Origin: Bacteroidota bacterium | GTDB lineage: Bacteria > Bacteroidota > Bacteroidia > AKYH767-A > 2013-40CM-41-45 | Length of the DNA: 64,000 nucleotides | Assembly (NCBI GenBank): GCA_003389385.1 | Contig: QQVM01000004.1 | Coordinates: forward strand, 1 to 64,000 | Direction of reading: 5' to 3' | Shown: positions 27,001 to 35,386 of the stretch, piece after piece | Numbering within the stretch: position 1 is the first letter of the stretch | Layout: each line of letters begins with the position of its first letter | Notes under the pieces: model-generated | Database searches by the model: none | What the model was told of the DNA's origin: nothing | The model's input: only the letters and a program-made list of their open reading frames with translations | Program-made: the position numbers and the translations under genes

Positions 27001-27053
27001 AACAGAACTAAAATGCAAATACTAAAAAGTCTGTGCTGTAATCGCATAAACAC
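24021..27053 (-). CDS. Hybrid-free sensor kinase with two-component regulator propeller (HisKA_3)
   Basis: This is a 1010-aa membrane histidine kinase. After a signal peptide (MRLQHRLFSICILVLLN), repeated propeller blades (about 35-650) show the motif DxxGxIWxxT/S (KDKNGFIWISTSGGVNRFDG, EDSKGRIWFLT, EDRTGNLWFVS). A Y_Y_Y-type Ig domain follows (about 690-755), then a membrane helix (about 771-794). HisKA_3 follows with the phosphoacceptor His in RIATDMHDDLGSDLTKIS, then a HATPase domain (about 905-1010, MDKGVGFSPG, GNGLGNMQKRA). The first in-frame start is GTG; an ATG two codons in is equally plausible. It lacks the fused receiver and AraC domains of Bacteroides hybrid regulators and pairs with the adjacent NarL-type regulator. 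Confidence 0.92.
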   Translation of the reverse strand: MFMRLQHRLFSICILVLLNLTNRNCFAINTEFEYTFKHFNVDHGLLSSTIYQIIKDKNGFIWISTSGGVNRFDGTNFEKFTIDDGLSDNEVTGLFEDSKGRIWFLTINGRLSYYYNGIFHNTENDTILAKTIANSNYLRVHEDRTGNLWFVSNTSGIVTINIDNSVDRYDSEPDLSLTDPNKGLYSFMLFESSQGAIYAYGLQTMKDGIMKAICIRNCKTDSEHPVDEYVFSHHIADTRLALAEKGRALYLSDKGIVEIRDKKEELIIPYNKEIRFNNITNFQFALNGNINLSTQNAAYKFNKVGDKYEPELLISGKIISNLYIDDEENYWIGTAGAGLYLMPRKYRYWKHIGIKQGLKNEEIYSLIRVGDTIWAGTNQGKMSLISNQKVIGNYNVFTSKNQYNRIRQICLDRDNNFWFVGDVGLATFTYRKPETLKTIPLFIAHDQPLVNSYASKYLSPDTTGNMYATYFLGVLIPDTISVRNVRQRVFRRMETKNEARSFAHHFDPKNNFWISNVNGLYIIDSMGKKRWLDRINKVVKSRVVDFLSLNDSVKIISTEGQGIFILNHEDVAASYSIKSGLPSNLCRRARIYEDKIFICTNAGLVRAKWNQMSLEITDIYDVQVGLISSDIYDILVYQDSMYIATSQGISIGPLDFNQESIDPPHTHILAIYSDDQMFKHNQVVIFNPGTSHLIIKFVGIAYQNPKSVLYKYALVSNDTIWHQTSHTQAEFSDLPPGEYTFLVQSKRANSNWSEIESLKFELKPLTHETAWFKGIIIASICASLFFLARLIYTRRLQKQIMVLKQKEAIETERMRIATDMHDDLGSDLTKISILSNIIIREKERGIGNIAVPVGKISSLSYGVLKRMDEIIWALNPSHDTTKGFLSYLRSYIMETAESVETKIQFIGPDDIPDKPMSSTIRRSIYLIVKESLNNSIKHSKSDFITISVSWENSELVILIMDKGVGFSPGTVKIKGNGLGNMQKRAQEIKAAYSIDSIPGSGTTTRISYKF

Positions 27054-27439
27054 GAATATATGAAATCAATTAGCTATACTTATTTCTCAAATACTTTTGA
27101 TTATACAATAAAAAACCGGCTTGTTCAAGGAACACGCCGGTTTATAGGTTCGGTTCTTTCAGAAGATCATCACATCTTTCTCAAGATAAATAGAAGTAAG
27201 CGAAAGGACTGCGGGACGTTTCGCTTTCATTATAAAAATAAGAAATGAACCCGGGATAAAAGTAATTGACAAGAACCTAAAAGCAATCAACCAAAAGGTT
27301 GAATTTACTTTTCTCGCCATTTTAAAAATGGCCTAAAAACAATGAAAATGAGGATTGAGCTAAATTTGTGGTACTAATTATCTAATTGTGAGTGCGGATT
27401 TTAAAGCAATTTCACAACACGCTGCACAGATAAAAAATT
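27054..27439. other. Gap with two hairpins between the sensor kinase and thiL
   Basis: No gene is evident in these 386 bases. Apart from the terminator at 27113-27143 there is a perfect 8-bp hairpin, AAGCGAAA / TTTCGCTT, with a 13-base loop (27198-27226). A further AT-rich inverted repeat around GCCATTTT/AAAATGGC lies near 27318. No tmRNA, RNase P or SRP RNA signature was recognised. The stretch could be the long 3' end of the thiL transcript. Confidence 0.4.
27111..27143 (-). terminator. Intrinsic terminator, minus strand
   Basis: AAACCGGC (27113-27120) pairs with GCCGGTTT (27136-27143). On the minus strand the stem runs into a T-tract (TTTTTTATTG). It is 297 bases past the thiL stop and just before the sensor kinase start. 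Confidence 0.7.
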
Positions 27440-28486
27440 CTACTTATTCAATAAGGCATCCCATCCCTGTGCTGTCAATTTTACAAGAGATCCTCCACGT
27501 GAAATCATGTTGATGCCTGATGATTCTTCTTTTATATGTCCAATGATGCTAATGTCCACTTCTTCCCTCAGCTTTTCATAGTCAGCTTGTCTGATAGTAA
27601 ATAGCAGTTCGTAATCTTCACCGCCACTCAGAGCGCAAACAGTTGGATCAAGTCGAAATTCTTCTGCACGGTTTATTGCCTGTGGATCAATCGGGATTTT
27701 ATCTTCATAAATATCGCAGCCAGTTCCCGAAGCACGGCAGATGTGAATGATTTCAGATGATAAACCGTCAGATATATCAATCATTGCCGAAGGTTTTACA
27801 CCTTTCTCCGTTAATTTTTCTATGATTTCCTTCCTTGCTTCTGGCTTGAGTTGCCTCTCAATGATGTATTCATTTCCGCTCAGGTCAGGCTGTATTCCGG
27901 GGTGTTCTAAAAAAATCTTTTTTTCCCTTTCCAGTACTTGCAAGCCAAGATATGCCGCGCCTAAATCTCCGCTCACACACAACAGATCGTTTTCTTTTGC
28001 CCCGCTTCTGTATACAATGTTTTGTTCATCTGCATGTCCGATTGCAGTGATTGAAATAACCAAACCTGAATTGGAACTTGTGGTGTCGCCACCAATGAGA
28101 TCCACACCGTAAATTTTACAGGCGAGCTTCATCCCCGAATACAGTTCATCAATGGCTTCCAGCGAAAACCGGTTCGACAGGGCAATATTCACCAAAATTT
28201 GCGAGGGATGTGCATTCATCGCGTATATGTCAGATAGATTCACCACCACAGCCTTATATCCTAAGTGTTTCAGCGGATGAAAGCTCAGGTCAAAGTGCAC
28301 ACCTTCAACCAGCATGTCGCTGCTCACAATAGTTTTTTTTCCCATAGCATCAATCACCGCAGCATCATCACCGATTCCGGTCAAGCTACTCTTGTTTGCA
28401 GTTTTGAACTGCTTTGAAATATGTTCGATGAGCCCAAATTCTCCCAGCTCACTCAAATTGGTAAAGCTGCCCTTTGCTTCAGTCAT
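27440..28486 (-). CDS. thiL: Thiamine-monophosphate kinase
   Basis: This 348-aa enzyme phosphorylates thiamine monophosphate to thiamine diphosphate using ATP. The diagnostic motifs are GIGDDAAVID (about 38-47), SSDMLVEGVHFDLSF (about 55-69), NLSDIYAMNAHPSQILVNIAL, LIGGDTTSS and MIDISDGLSSE. Length is normal. It is monocistronic in this window, divergent from the SUF operon. Confidence 0.95.
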   Translation of the reverse strand: MTEAKGSFTNLSELGEFGLIEHISKQFKTANKSSLTGIGDDAAVIDAMGKKTIVSSDMLVEGVHFDLSFHPLKHLGYKAVVVNLSDIYAMNAHPSQILVNIALSNRFSLEAIDELYSGMKLACKIYGVDLIGGDTTSSNSGLVISITAIGHADEQNIVYRSGAKENDLLCVSGDLGAAYLGLQVLEREKKIFLEHPGIQPDLSGNEYIIERQLKPEARKEIIEKLTEKGVKPSAMIDISDGLSSEIIHICRASGTGCDIYEDKIPIDPQAINRAEEFRLDPTVCALSGGEDYELLFTIRQADYEKLREEVDISIIGHIKEESSGINMISRGGSLVKLTAQGWDALLNK

Positions 28487-28726
28487 ATCGTATGCTATTA
28501 TGGTTTGCGAAATTATAGATTGGGAGCGGCATTTCCATTTCTCTTACATGATTCCTTTTTTATTGAATCTATAGTATAAATCTTTAAAATGATTGTCCAT
28601 TTGGCTAAATAGACTTTAATAATCGGTTTATTATATCATTTTGGTGGTCTTTTTGTCCTTTTGTTGTCTGACGCCAAACTTTAAAGCTCTGAAATGCGTT
28701 TAAAATGCGCAAAATCCTTTAAATCA

Positions 28727-28757
28727 TTGGAAAAAAGAGCGTCAATTTGTACCTTTG
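28727..28757 (+). promoter_or_regulatory. Promoter of the SUF operon
   Basis: TTG (28727-28729), a 20-base spacer and TACCTTTG (28750-28757) match the Bacteroidota TTG-N17-23-TAnnTTTG pattern. Transcription would start about 20 bases before the sufA ATG. The remaining gap (28487-28726) shows no other clear feature. Confidence 0.75.
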
Positions 28758-28783
28758 TAAGGTAAAAAACAGCTTGAAAATTA

Positions 28784-29110
28784 ATGATTAAAGTTAGTGA
28801 AAAGGCAAAAGAAAAAGCCATCGAATTAATGAAGTCTGAAAACAGACCTGAAGGTAGTTTTATCCGTGTCGGTGTGGAAGGCGGAGGCTGTTCTGGCCTG
28901 ACCTATAAACTGGAATTCGATCATGAGTCCAGGGAAGATGATAAGATCTTTGAAGATAAAGGAATCAAAATCGTATGCGATAAAAAAAGTTTTCTCTACC
29001 TGATTGGAACAGAGTTGGATTTCAGTGAGGGCTTGAACGGAAAAGGTTTCACATTCATTAACCCGAACGCTAGCCGGACTTGCGGTTGTGGTGAGAGTTT
29101 CTCTGTATAA
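28784..29110 (+). CDS. sufA: A-type iron-sulfur carrier
   Basis: This 108-aa HesB/IscA/SufA protein receives clusters from the SufBCD scaffold and passes them to apoproteins. The three ligand cysteines are in GGGCSGLTY (about residue 33) and the C-terminal TCGCG. It is the first gene of an eight-gene operon. IscA and SufA cannot be told apart by sequence, so the name follows the operon. Confidence 0.9.
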   Translation: MIKVSEKAKEKAIELMKSENRPEGSFIRVGVEGGGCSGLTYKLEFDHESREDDKIFEDKGIKIVCDKKSFLYLIGTELDFSEGLNGKGFTFINPNASRTCGCGESFSV

Positions 29111-29189
29111 TTTTTTTTGCCAAAAAATATTATTTAGAATCAGTTTAAATAAGGATCAGGCCCAAATGCAAAGGGTTTGAAAACACAAG

Positions 29190-30635
29190 ATGTCAGAAGA
29201 TCAAAAAATACTGGAAGATATATCGCGCAGCGAGTACAAGTGGGGATTTGTTTCTGCGATTGAGTCTGAAACAGCGCCAAAAGGTCTTAATGAAGATATC
29301 GTTCGCTTTATCTCCATGAAGAAAAATGAACCCGAATGGCTGCTGGAATGGCGTCTCAGATCTTTTCGTCATTGGCTAACGATGAAAGAGCCGAAGTGGC
29401 CCAATGTTCAGTATCCGGAAATTAATTTCCAGGATATTATCTATTACTCAGCTCCAAAGAAAAAGCCTGAACTCAGCTCACTGGATGAGCTGGATCCGGA
29501 AATCAAGGCAACATTCGACAAACTCGGCATTTCACTTGAAGAACAAAAACGTCTTGCCGGGGTCGCAGTTGACGCTGTTATCGACAGCGTATCCGTAAAA
29601 ACAACTTTTAGGGAATCTCTGGCTGAACTGGGAATTATTTTCTGTTCATTCAGCGAAGCTGTACAAGAGCATCCTGAACTGGTGAAGGAATATTTAGGTT
29701 CAGTAGTTCCTCATACCGACAATTTTTATGCAGCGCTCAATTCGGCTGTCTTCAGCGACGGTTCTTTCTGCTATATCCCGAAAGGCGTTCGCTGTCCGAT
29801 GGAGCTCAGTACTTACTTCCGGATTAATTCAGCCGGAACCGGACAGTTTGAAAGAACTCTCATCATTGCTGACGAGGGTTCTTATGTAAGTTATCTTGAA
29901 GGCTGCACTGCTCCGATGCGTGATGAAAACCAGTTGCATGCCGCAGTGGTAGAAATTTTCGCTCACAAGGATTCGCAAGTAAAATACAGCACAGTTCAAA
30001 ACTGGTATCCCGGAAACAAAGAGGGCAAAGGCGGAGTGTACAATTTCGTGACCAAGCGTGGAATCTGCTCCGGCAGGAATTCAAAAATTTCATGGACGCA
30101 GGTAGAAACCGGTTCTGCAATCACTTGGAAATATCCAAGTGTGATCTTGAAAGGCGATAATTCAATCGGGGAATTCTATAGCGTGGCTGTCACCAATAAT
30201 TTCCAGCAGGCTGATACCGGAACCAAGATGATTCACCTGGGTAAGAACACCAGAAGCACCATCATTTCAAAAGGAATCTCCGGAGGGCAAAGCCAAAACA
30301 GTTATCGTGGTTTGGTTCGTATCAGTAAGAAAGCAGATCATGCGAGAAATTTCTCTCAGTGTGACTCCTTGTTGCTGGGTGACCGCTGTGGTGCTCACAC
30401 TTTCCCTTACCTGGAAGTTCACAATAAAAACGCAATGGTTGAACATGAAGCGACAACCTCCAAAGTGGGAGAGGATCAGATTTTCTATTGCAACCAGCGA
30501 GGTATTTCAACAGAAGATGCAGTCGGACTTATCGTGAATGGTTATTGCAAAGAAGTGTTCAACCAGCTTCCGATGGAATTTGCTGTGGAGGCTCAAAAGC
30601 TGCTCGCAATATCTCTGGAAGGAAGCGTAGGCTGA
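29190..30635 (+). CDS. sufB: Fe-S cluster assembly scaffold SufB
   Basis: This 481-aa protein is the core scaffold of the SufBC2D complex, on which clusters form using sulfur from SufS-SufE. It has family length and the characteristic C-terminal beta-helix with [40 protein letters not shown] and [21 protein letters not shown]. The conserved cysteine in NFSQCDSLL is the usual sulfur-acceptor position. A 79-base gap follows sufA. Confidence 0.96.
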   Translation: MSEDQKILEDISRSEYKWGFVSAIESETAPKGLNEDIVRFISMKKNEPEWLLEWRLRSFRHWLTMKEPKWPNVQYPEINFQDIIYYSAPKKKPELSSLDELDPEIKATFDKLGISLEEQKRLAGVAVDAVIDSVSVKTTFRESLAELGIIFCSFSEAVQEHPELVKEYLGSVVPHTDNFYAALNSAVFSDGSFCYIPKGVRCPMELSTYFRINSAGTGQFERTLIIADEGSYVSYLEGCTAPMRDENQLHAAVVEIFAHKDSQVKYSTVQNWYPGNKEGKGGVYNFVTKRGICSGRNSKISWTQVETGSAITWKYPSVILKGDNSIGEFYSVAVTNNFQQADTGTKMIHLGKNTRSTIISKGISGGQSQNSYRGLVRISKKADHARNFSQCDSLLLGDRCGAHTFPYLEVHNKNAMVEHEATTSKVGEDQIFYCNQRGISTEDAVGLIVNGYCKEVFNQLPMEFAVEAQKLLAISLEGSVG

Positions 30636-30668
30636 TTAAATGAATCAAAGAAAAAAGAAAACAATCAT

Positions 30669-31430
30669 ATGCTTAAAATTAAAAGCCTCAGGGCAAGAGT
30701 GGAAGACAAACAGATTCTCAAAGGATTGAATTTGGAAGTCGGCGCCGGTGAAGTTCATGCAATCATGGGGCCTAACGGTTCCGGAAAGAGTACCCTGGCG
30801 TCTATTCTCGCGGGTCGGGAAGATTTTGAAGTGGAGTCGGGTGAAGTGACTTACAATGGAGAAGACTTGCTTGAAATGTCACCGGAAGACAGAGCAAGAA
30901 AAGGTGTATTCCTCGCATTCCAGTATCCTGTCGAAATCCCGGGAGTTTCCAATGCCAACTTTCTCAAGACTGCCATCAATGAAATCCGCAAAGCACGAGG
31001 CGAATCTGCCCTTGACAGCAAAGAATTTCTTCAACTGATGAAAGAAAAAATGAAGCTGGTTGAAATGGATAAAACCATGACACAGCGTTCTGTGAATGAA
31101 GGCTTCAGCGGCGGTGAAAAAAAGAGAAACGAAGTTTTTCAAATGGCTATGCTCGAGCCAAGTCTTGCAATCATGGATGAAACGGATTCAGGACTTGATA
31201 TCGATGCACTCAGAATTGTTGCCAATGGCGTGAATGCGCTCAGAAATGAGAATCGTTCATTCGTAGTGATCACTCACTATCAACGATTGCTTGATTACAT
31301 AGTCCCTGATTACGTACACGTGTTGTATGACGGAAAAATTGTGAAGTCGGGTAAAAAAGAACTGGCGTTCGAACTTGAGCAAAAAGGTTACGACTGGATT
31401 AAAGAAGAAATTTCTGCTGTGAAGGCCTGA
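30669..31430 (+). CDS. sufC: SufC ATPase
   Basis: This 253-aa ABC-type ATPase of the SufBC2D complex drives conformational change of the scaffold. It has Walker A (GPNGSGKST, about 35-43), the signature region FSGGEKKRNEVFQ, Walker B (LAIMDETDSGLD) and the switch His (VVITHYQRLLDYI). It lies 33 bases after sufB and four bases before sufD. Confidence 0.97.
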   Translation: MLKIKSLRARVEDKQILKGLNLEVGAGEVHAIMGPNGSGKSTLASILAGREDFEVESGEVTYNGEDLLEMSPEDRARKGVFLAFQYPVEIPGVSNANFLKTAINEIRKARGESALDSKEFLQLMKEKMKLVEMDKTMTQRSVNEGFSGGEKKRNEVFQMAMLEPSLAIMDETDSGLDIDALRIVANGVNALRNENRSFVVITHYQRLLDYIVPDYVHVLYDGKIVKSGKKELAFELEQKGYDWIKEEISAVKA

Positions 31431-31434
31431 TAAA

Positions 31435-32760
31435 ATGAACACTACATTTCAACATAACGGAACCGAAGTATTCGTTCGCGAATTCAACAAATTCAAAGGC
31501 GCTGGAAATGGCACCCTCACCAGCATGCGCAAGGATGCCATCAACAGGCTTTCTGAGCTTGGTTTTCCAACAACCAAGCATGAGGAGTGGAAGTACACCA
31601 ACATCAGTCCTATTCTGAAAGGCGATTTTACTCTGATCACCGATGATCAGTTCTTCCTCACTCAGGAAGACATCAAGCCATTTCTTTTTGCCGGAAAAAA
31701 TTCCATTCTGCTCGTATTTGAAAACGGACGTTTCAATGAAGCCCTCTCTTCAATACCTGAAAATTCAGAAGGAATTGTATTAGGAAATCTTTCCGATCAT
31801 TTTACTCATCCCGCTGTGAAAAGCCACCTTGGGAAATACGCAGGCTATAAGGATGAATCTTTCATAGCCTTAAACACTGCTTTCGTGAACGATGGAGCTT
31901 TTCTTTATATCCCGGCAAACGGAAGCTGCGAACAAGTTGTTCATATCCTTTACTTAAATGATACAAGGAAACATGCAACCGTAATGTATCCCCGCAATCT
32001 GATAGTCGCAGAAAAAAACTCTTCGCTAAAAGTCCTGGAAAGTTATCACACGCTTGGACACATCAACCAGAGTTTTTCAAACAGCGTGACTGAAATTCTA
32101 GTTGAAGAAAATGCGGCTGTGGAAATGTGCAAGTTGCAGGCTGAAAACGCAATCGCGAATCACATTAGCCATACTGAAGTGAATCAGACTGCAAATTCCC
32201 GCTTTAACATTTCTACCATTACCTTCGGAGGAAATGTGGTGAGAAACAATTTGCATATCGTACTGGACGGGGTTCAGGCTGAAGCTCGTTTGTACGGATT
32301 GTATCTTATAGACGGTAAAGAACTTGTAGATAATCACACCCTGGTTGATCATGCCAGTCCGAACTGTTACAGCAATGAACTTTATAAGGGAATCCTTGAT
32401 GAACATGCTCAGGGAGTATTCAACGGAAAGGTTTTGGTGAGGCAGGATGCACAGAAAACTAATGCGTATCAGTCGAATAAGAATATTTTAATGAGTGATG
32501 ATGCGGTGATGAATACCAAGCCGCAGCTGGAAATATTCGCTGACGATGTGAAATGCAGTCATGGCGCTACCACCGGACAACTGGATGAAGAAGCTCTCTT
32601 TTATCTTCGCTCTCGTGGTATCGGTGAAAAGGATGCGAAGGCCTTTTTGAACATCGCTTTTGCTGCAGAAATCATCCGAAACATCAGCAGCCAGTACCTT
32701 CAAGACAGGCTGATGCAGCTTGTGGAAGCAAGGCTGAAAAAAATCAATTCATATGAATGA
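31435..32760 (+). CDS. sufD: SufD scaffold subunit
   Basis: This 441-aa SufB paralogue forms the SufBC2D complex and helps acquire iron. It has the beta-helix core and the C-terminal motif DDVKCSHGATTGQLDEEALFYLRSRGI, with the conserved Cys-Ser-His typical of SufD. Its end overlaps the sufS start by eight bases. Confidence 0.96.
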   Translation: MNTTFQHNGTEVFVREFNKFKGAGNGTLTSMRKDAINRLSELGFPTTKHEEWKYTNISPILKGDFTLITDDQFFLTQEDIKPFLFAGKNSILLVFENGRFNEALSSIPENSEGIVLGNLSDHFTHPAVKSHLGKYAGYKDESFIALNTAFVNDGAFLYIPANGSCEQVVHILYLNDTRKHATVMYPRNLIVAEKNSSLKVLESYHTLGHINQSFSNSVTEILVEENAAVEMCKLQAENAIANHISHTEVNQTANSRFNISTITFGGNVVRNNLHIVLDGVQAEARLYGLYLIDGKELVDNHTLVDHASPNCYSNELYKGILDEHAQGVFNGKVLVRQDAQKTNAYQSNKNILMSDDAVMNTKPQLEIFADDVKCSHGATTGQLDEEALFYLRSRGIGEKDAKAFLNIAFAAEIIRNISSQYLQDRLMQLVEARLKKINSYE

Positions 32761-34012
32761 CCTCGTACAGGTACGGAATAAGACTACATCTGTTTTTGAT
32801 GTGGATATCATCAGACAAGATTTTCCCGTGCTTGGAACAATGGCATACAACAAGAAGCTGGTTTACTTTGACAATGCGGCAACATCGCAGAAACCTTCTT
32901 CAGTCATCAACAAGCTGACATCCTATTACAACGAATACAACGCAAACATTCACAGAGGTGTTCACTTTCTGAGCAGGAAAGCTACAGATGCTTATGATAA
33001 TGTCAGAACGCTCGCGGCGAAATTTGTGAATGCTTCTACTGAAAAGGAAATAATATTTGTTCGAGGAACTACTGAAGCCATAAATCTTGTTGCTTCCACA
33101 TTCGGTAAAATGAAGGTTGGTGAGGGTGATGAAGTGCTCATCACTGGTATGGAGCACCACAGCAATATTGTTCCATGGCAAATGCTTTGCGAGGAAAAGA
33201 GAGCGAAACTGCGTGTAGTTCCGATTTCAGAAAAAGGAGAAATACATTTGGAGGAATTCAAGAGTTTGATTACTGACCGAACAAAATTTATATCCATTGT
33301 GCATACTTCCAATTCTCTCGGCACTGTCAATCCCGTAAAGGAAATGATCAGGATTGCCAGAGAGAAAAATATCCCGGTGATGATCGACGCGGCGCAAGCT
33401 GTGGTTCATGAGAATGTGGATGTTCAGGATCTTGATTGTGATTTTCTTGCTTTCTCTTCTCATAAAATGCTCGGACCTACAGGTGTTGGAGTGCTTTACG
33501 GAAAAATGAAGCATCTTGAAGATATGCCTCCTTATCAGGGTGGTGGTGAAATGATTCACTCCGTTTCATTTGAGAAAACCTCATACAATGAAGTGCCGCA
33601 TAAGTTTGAAGCCGGTACCCCTAACATTGCTGATGTAATAGCTTTTGGTGAAGCGATCAATTATTACAATAAACTCGACAGAGATGCAGCATTTCTTCAC
33701 GAAAAGGAACTTGTGAAGTATGCACTGAAGAGACTTCAGGAAATTGAAGGGGTGAAGATAATCGGACAGGCTTCAGAAAGAACCAGCCTGGTTTCTTTCA
33801 TTGTACGGGGACTTAATGCTTTTGATATCGGAATGTATCTGGATACTCAGGGTGTTGCTGTCCGCACGGGTCATCATTGCACAGAACCTGTCATGGACAG
33901 GATGCAAATACCAGGAACTGTGAGGGCTTCTTTCATGTTCTATAACACAAAAGAAGAAATTGAAATATTTATTGAAGCCTTGAAGAAAGCGATTAAACTG
34001 CTAAATAAGTAG
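32753..34012 (+). CDS. sufS: Cysteine desulfurase SufS
   Basis: This 419-aa PLP enzyme takes sulfur from cysteine for Fe-S assembly. The PLP-binding lysine is in SSHKMLGPTGVGVLYG (about 238), with IDAAQAVVH upstream. The catalytic cysteine lies in RTGHHCTEPVMDR (about 380), the group II (SufS) loop form. It overlaps sufD and is followed by its partner sufE after seven bases. Confidence 0.97.
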   Translation: MNDLVQVRNKTTSVFDVDIIRQDFPVLGTMAYNKKLVYFDNAATSQKPSSVINKLTSYYNEYNANIHRGVHFLSRKATDAYDNVRTLAAKFVNASTEKEIIFVRGTTEAINLVASTFGKMKVGEGDEVLITGMEHHSNIVPWQMLCEEKRAKLRVVPISEKGEIHLEEFKSLITDRTKFISIVHTSNSLGTVNPVKEMIRIAREKNIPVMIDAAQAVVHENVDVQDLDCDFLAFSSHKMLGPTGVGVLYGKMKHLEDMPPYQGGGEMIHSVSFEKTSYNEVPHKFEAGTPNIADVIAFGEAINYYNKLDRDAAFLHEKELVKYALKRLQEIEGVKIIGQASERTSLVSFIVRGLNAFDIGMYLDTQGVAVRTGHHCTEPVMDRMQIPGTVRASFMFYNTKEEIEIFIEALKKAIKLLNK

Positions 34013-34019
34013 GGAAAAG

Positions 34020-34463
34020 ATGGTGCAGAGTGAAAATATGAACGGACTGGCAACAATCGAAAATGATATAGTGGAGGAATTCACTTTGTTCGATGACTGG
34101 GAACAGAAATATGAGTACATCATTGAACTGGGACAAAAGTTGCCTGAGTTAAATCAGGTGTATAAAAAAGATGAGTATAAAATTAAAGGTTGTCAAAGCA
34201 GCGTATGGTTGAATTCCTACGAAGAGAATGGCAGAATATTTTACGAAGCTGACAGCGATTCGACATTTGTCAAAGGAGAAATCGCCATGCTTATCAGGGT
34301 TTTATCCGGCCAAAAGGCTGAGGATATCGTAAATGCCGAACTTGGATTTATCGACAGAATCGGCTTACGGCAGCATCTGGCCATGACAAGAGCAAACGGA
34401 CTTGCTGCGATGATTAAACAGATGAAACTGTATGCCTTGGCCTTTCATGCACAAAAATCATGA
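34020..34463 (+). CDS. sufE: SufE sulfur-transfer protein
   Basis: This 147-aa protein accepts persulfide sulfur from SufS and delivers it to SufB. The acceptor cysteine is in YKIKGCQSSVWL (about residue 58), and the C-terminal FIDRIGLRQHLAMTRANGLAAMIKQMK is typical. The stop overlaps the next start by four bases (ATGA). Confidence 0.95.
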   Translation: MVQSENMNGLATIENDIVEEFTLFDDWEQKYEYIIELGQKLPELNQVYKKDEYKIKGCQSSVWLNSYEENGRIFYEADSDSTFVKGEIAMLIRVLSGQKAEDIVNAELGFIDRIGLRQHLAMTRANGLAAMIKQMKLYALAFHAQKS

Positions 34464-34798
34464 CAGAAGCTGTAGAAAATATCAATACAGAAGTGAAGCC
34501 CCTTAAGCAACGAGTCATCGAGGTGCTTAAGTCATGTTATGATCCGGAAATACCGGTAGACATATATGAACTTGGTCTGATTTACGAAATACGCATCGAT
34601 CCGGGCCAGGATGTTTATGTAAAAATGACCCTTACTTCTCCTGCTTGTCCGGTTGCAGAAACTCTTCCACCGGAAATTGAGGAAAAGATCAGAAGAATTC
34701 CTGACGTAAACCAGGCAAGAGTGGAAGTGACTTTTGATCCGCCTTGGGAAAAGGACATGATGAGTGAAGAGGCAAAGTTAGAGCTGGGTATGTGGTAA
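34460..34798 (+). CDS. MIP18/DUF59 family Fe-S assembly protein (SufT/PaaD-like)
   Basis: This 112-aa protein has the family motif SCYDPEIPVDIYELGLIYEI (about 26-45) and the conserved cysteine region MTLTSPACPVAETLP. Bacterial SufT-like members assist maturation of Fe-S proteins. Translational coupling to sufE and its position in the SUF operon support this role. Confidence 0.92.
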   Translation: MTEAVENINTEVKPLKQRVIEVLKSCYDPEIPVDIYELGLIYEIRIDPGQDVYVKMTLTSPACPVAETLPPEIEEKIRRIPDVNQARVEVTFDPPWEKDMMSEEAKLELGMW

Positions 34799-34808
34799 AC
34801 ATTGAATT

Positions 34809-35315
34809 ATGGCTGAGATAGTAAATAAGGTAGCACAAAGCGGAATTATCACCATCGATCTGGAGAAATTGATTCCTTCAGGAGAACGGGTTCTGCTTGA
34901 TCTTAAGCCATGGCTGCATATGGAACTCATACTTCGGGAAGCAGAGTTCAGAAAACATCTCGAGACTCATTCATGGAAGGATTATGAGGGAAAGTTTGTG
35001 GCAGTGCATTGCTCTGCAGATGCAATAATTCCAGCCTGGGCTTATATGCTTATTGCTATCGAGCTCCAGCCTTATGCTCAGATGATAGTGCAGGGTAATC
35101 TGCAAAAGCTGGAAGAGGAAATTGTTTCTTCAGCAATTGCTTCACTTAACCCGGATGAATATATGGATCAGCGTGTGGTAATCAAAGGATGCTCCGGAAC
35201 AAAAATTCCAGCATCTTCATACATGACTCTCACAGTTTTTCTGAAGCCATTGGCCAGAAGCATCATGTATGGCGAACCATGCAGCACTGTTCCGGTTTAC
35301 AAGAAGAAAAAATAA
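34809..35315 (+). CDS. DUF2480 family protein
   Basis: This 168-aa predicted cytoplasmic protein contains WAYMLIAIELQPYA, VVIKGCSGTKIPASSYMTLTVFLKPLARSIMYGEPCSTVPVYK and two conserved-looking cysteines. I recognise it as DUF2480, a family largely limited to Bacteroidota and often found at the end of SUF operons. Its function is unknown; a link to Fe-S assembly is inferred from the ten-base spacing to the MIP18-like gene. Confidence 0.85.
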   Translation: MAEIVNKVAQSGIITIDLEKLIPSGERVLLDLKPWLHMELILREAEFRKHLETHSWKDYEGKFVAVHCSADAIIPAWAYMLIAIELQPYAQMIVQGNLQKLEEEIVSSAIASLNPDEYMDQRVVIKGCSGTKIPASSYMTLTVFLKPLARSIMYGEPCSTVPVYKKKK

Positions 35316-35317
35316 TA

Positions 35318-35325
35318 TATTTTTG
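35318..35325 (+). promoter_or_regulatory. Promoter -7 element of lysA
   Basis: TATTTTTG matches TAnnTTTG exactly. It lies three bases after the DUF2480 stop and about 55 bases before the transcription start implied for lysA's ATG at 35387. Confidence 0.45.
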
Positions 35326-35386
35326 CAAAAGCCTGTTCATTTAAGATGAATTGGTTATTTGGTTCATTAACATAAAAACATTACCC

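Noticed and set aside
27361-27368. TAAATTTG promoter-like element on the plus strand upstream of thiL's 3' end
   Set aside because: It would drive transcription antisense into thiL with no gene to serve; single -7 matches are common in AT-rich DNA.
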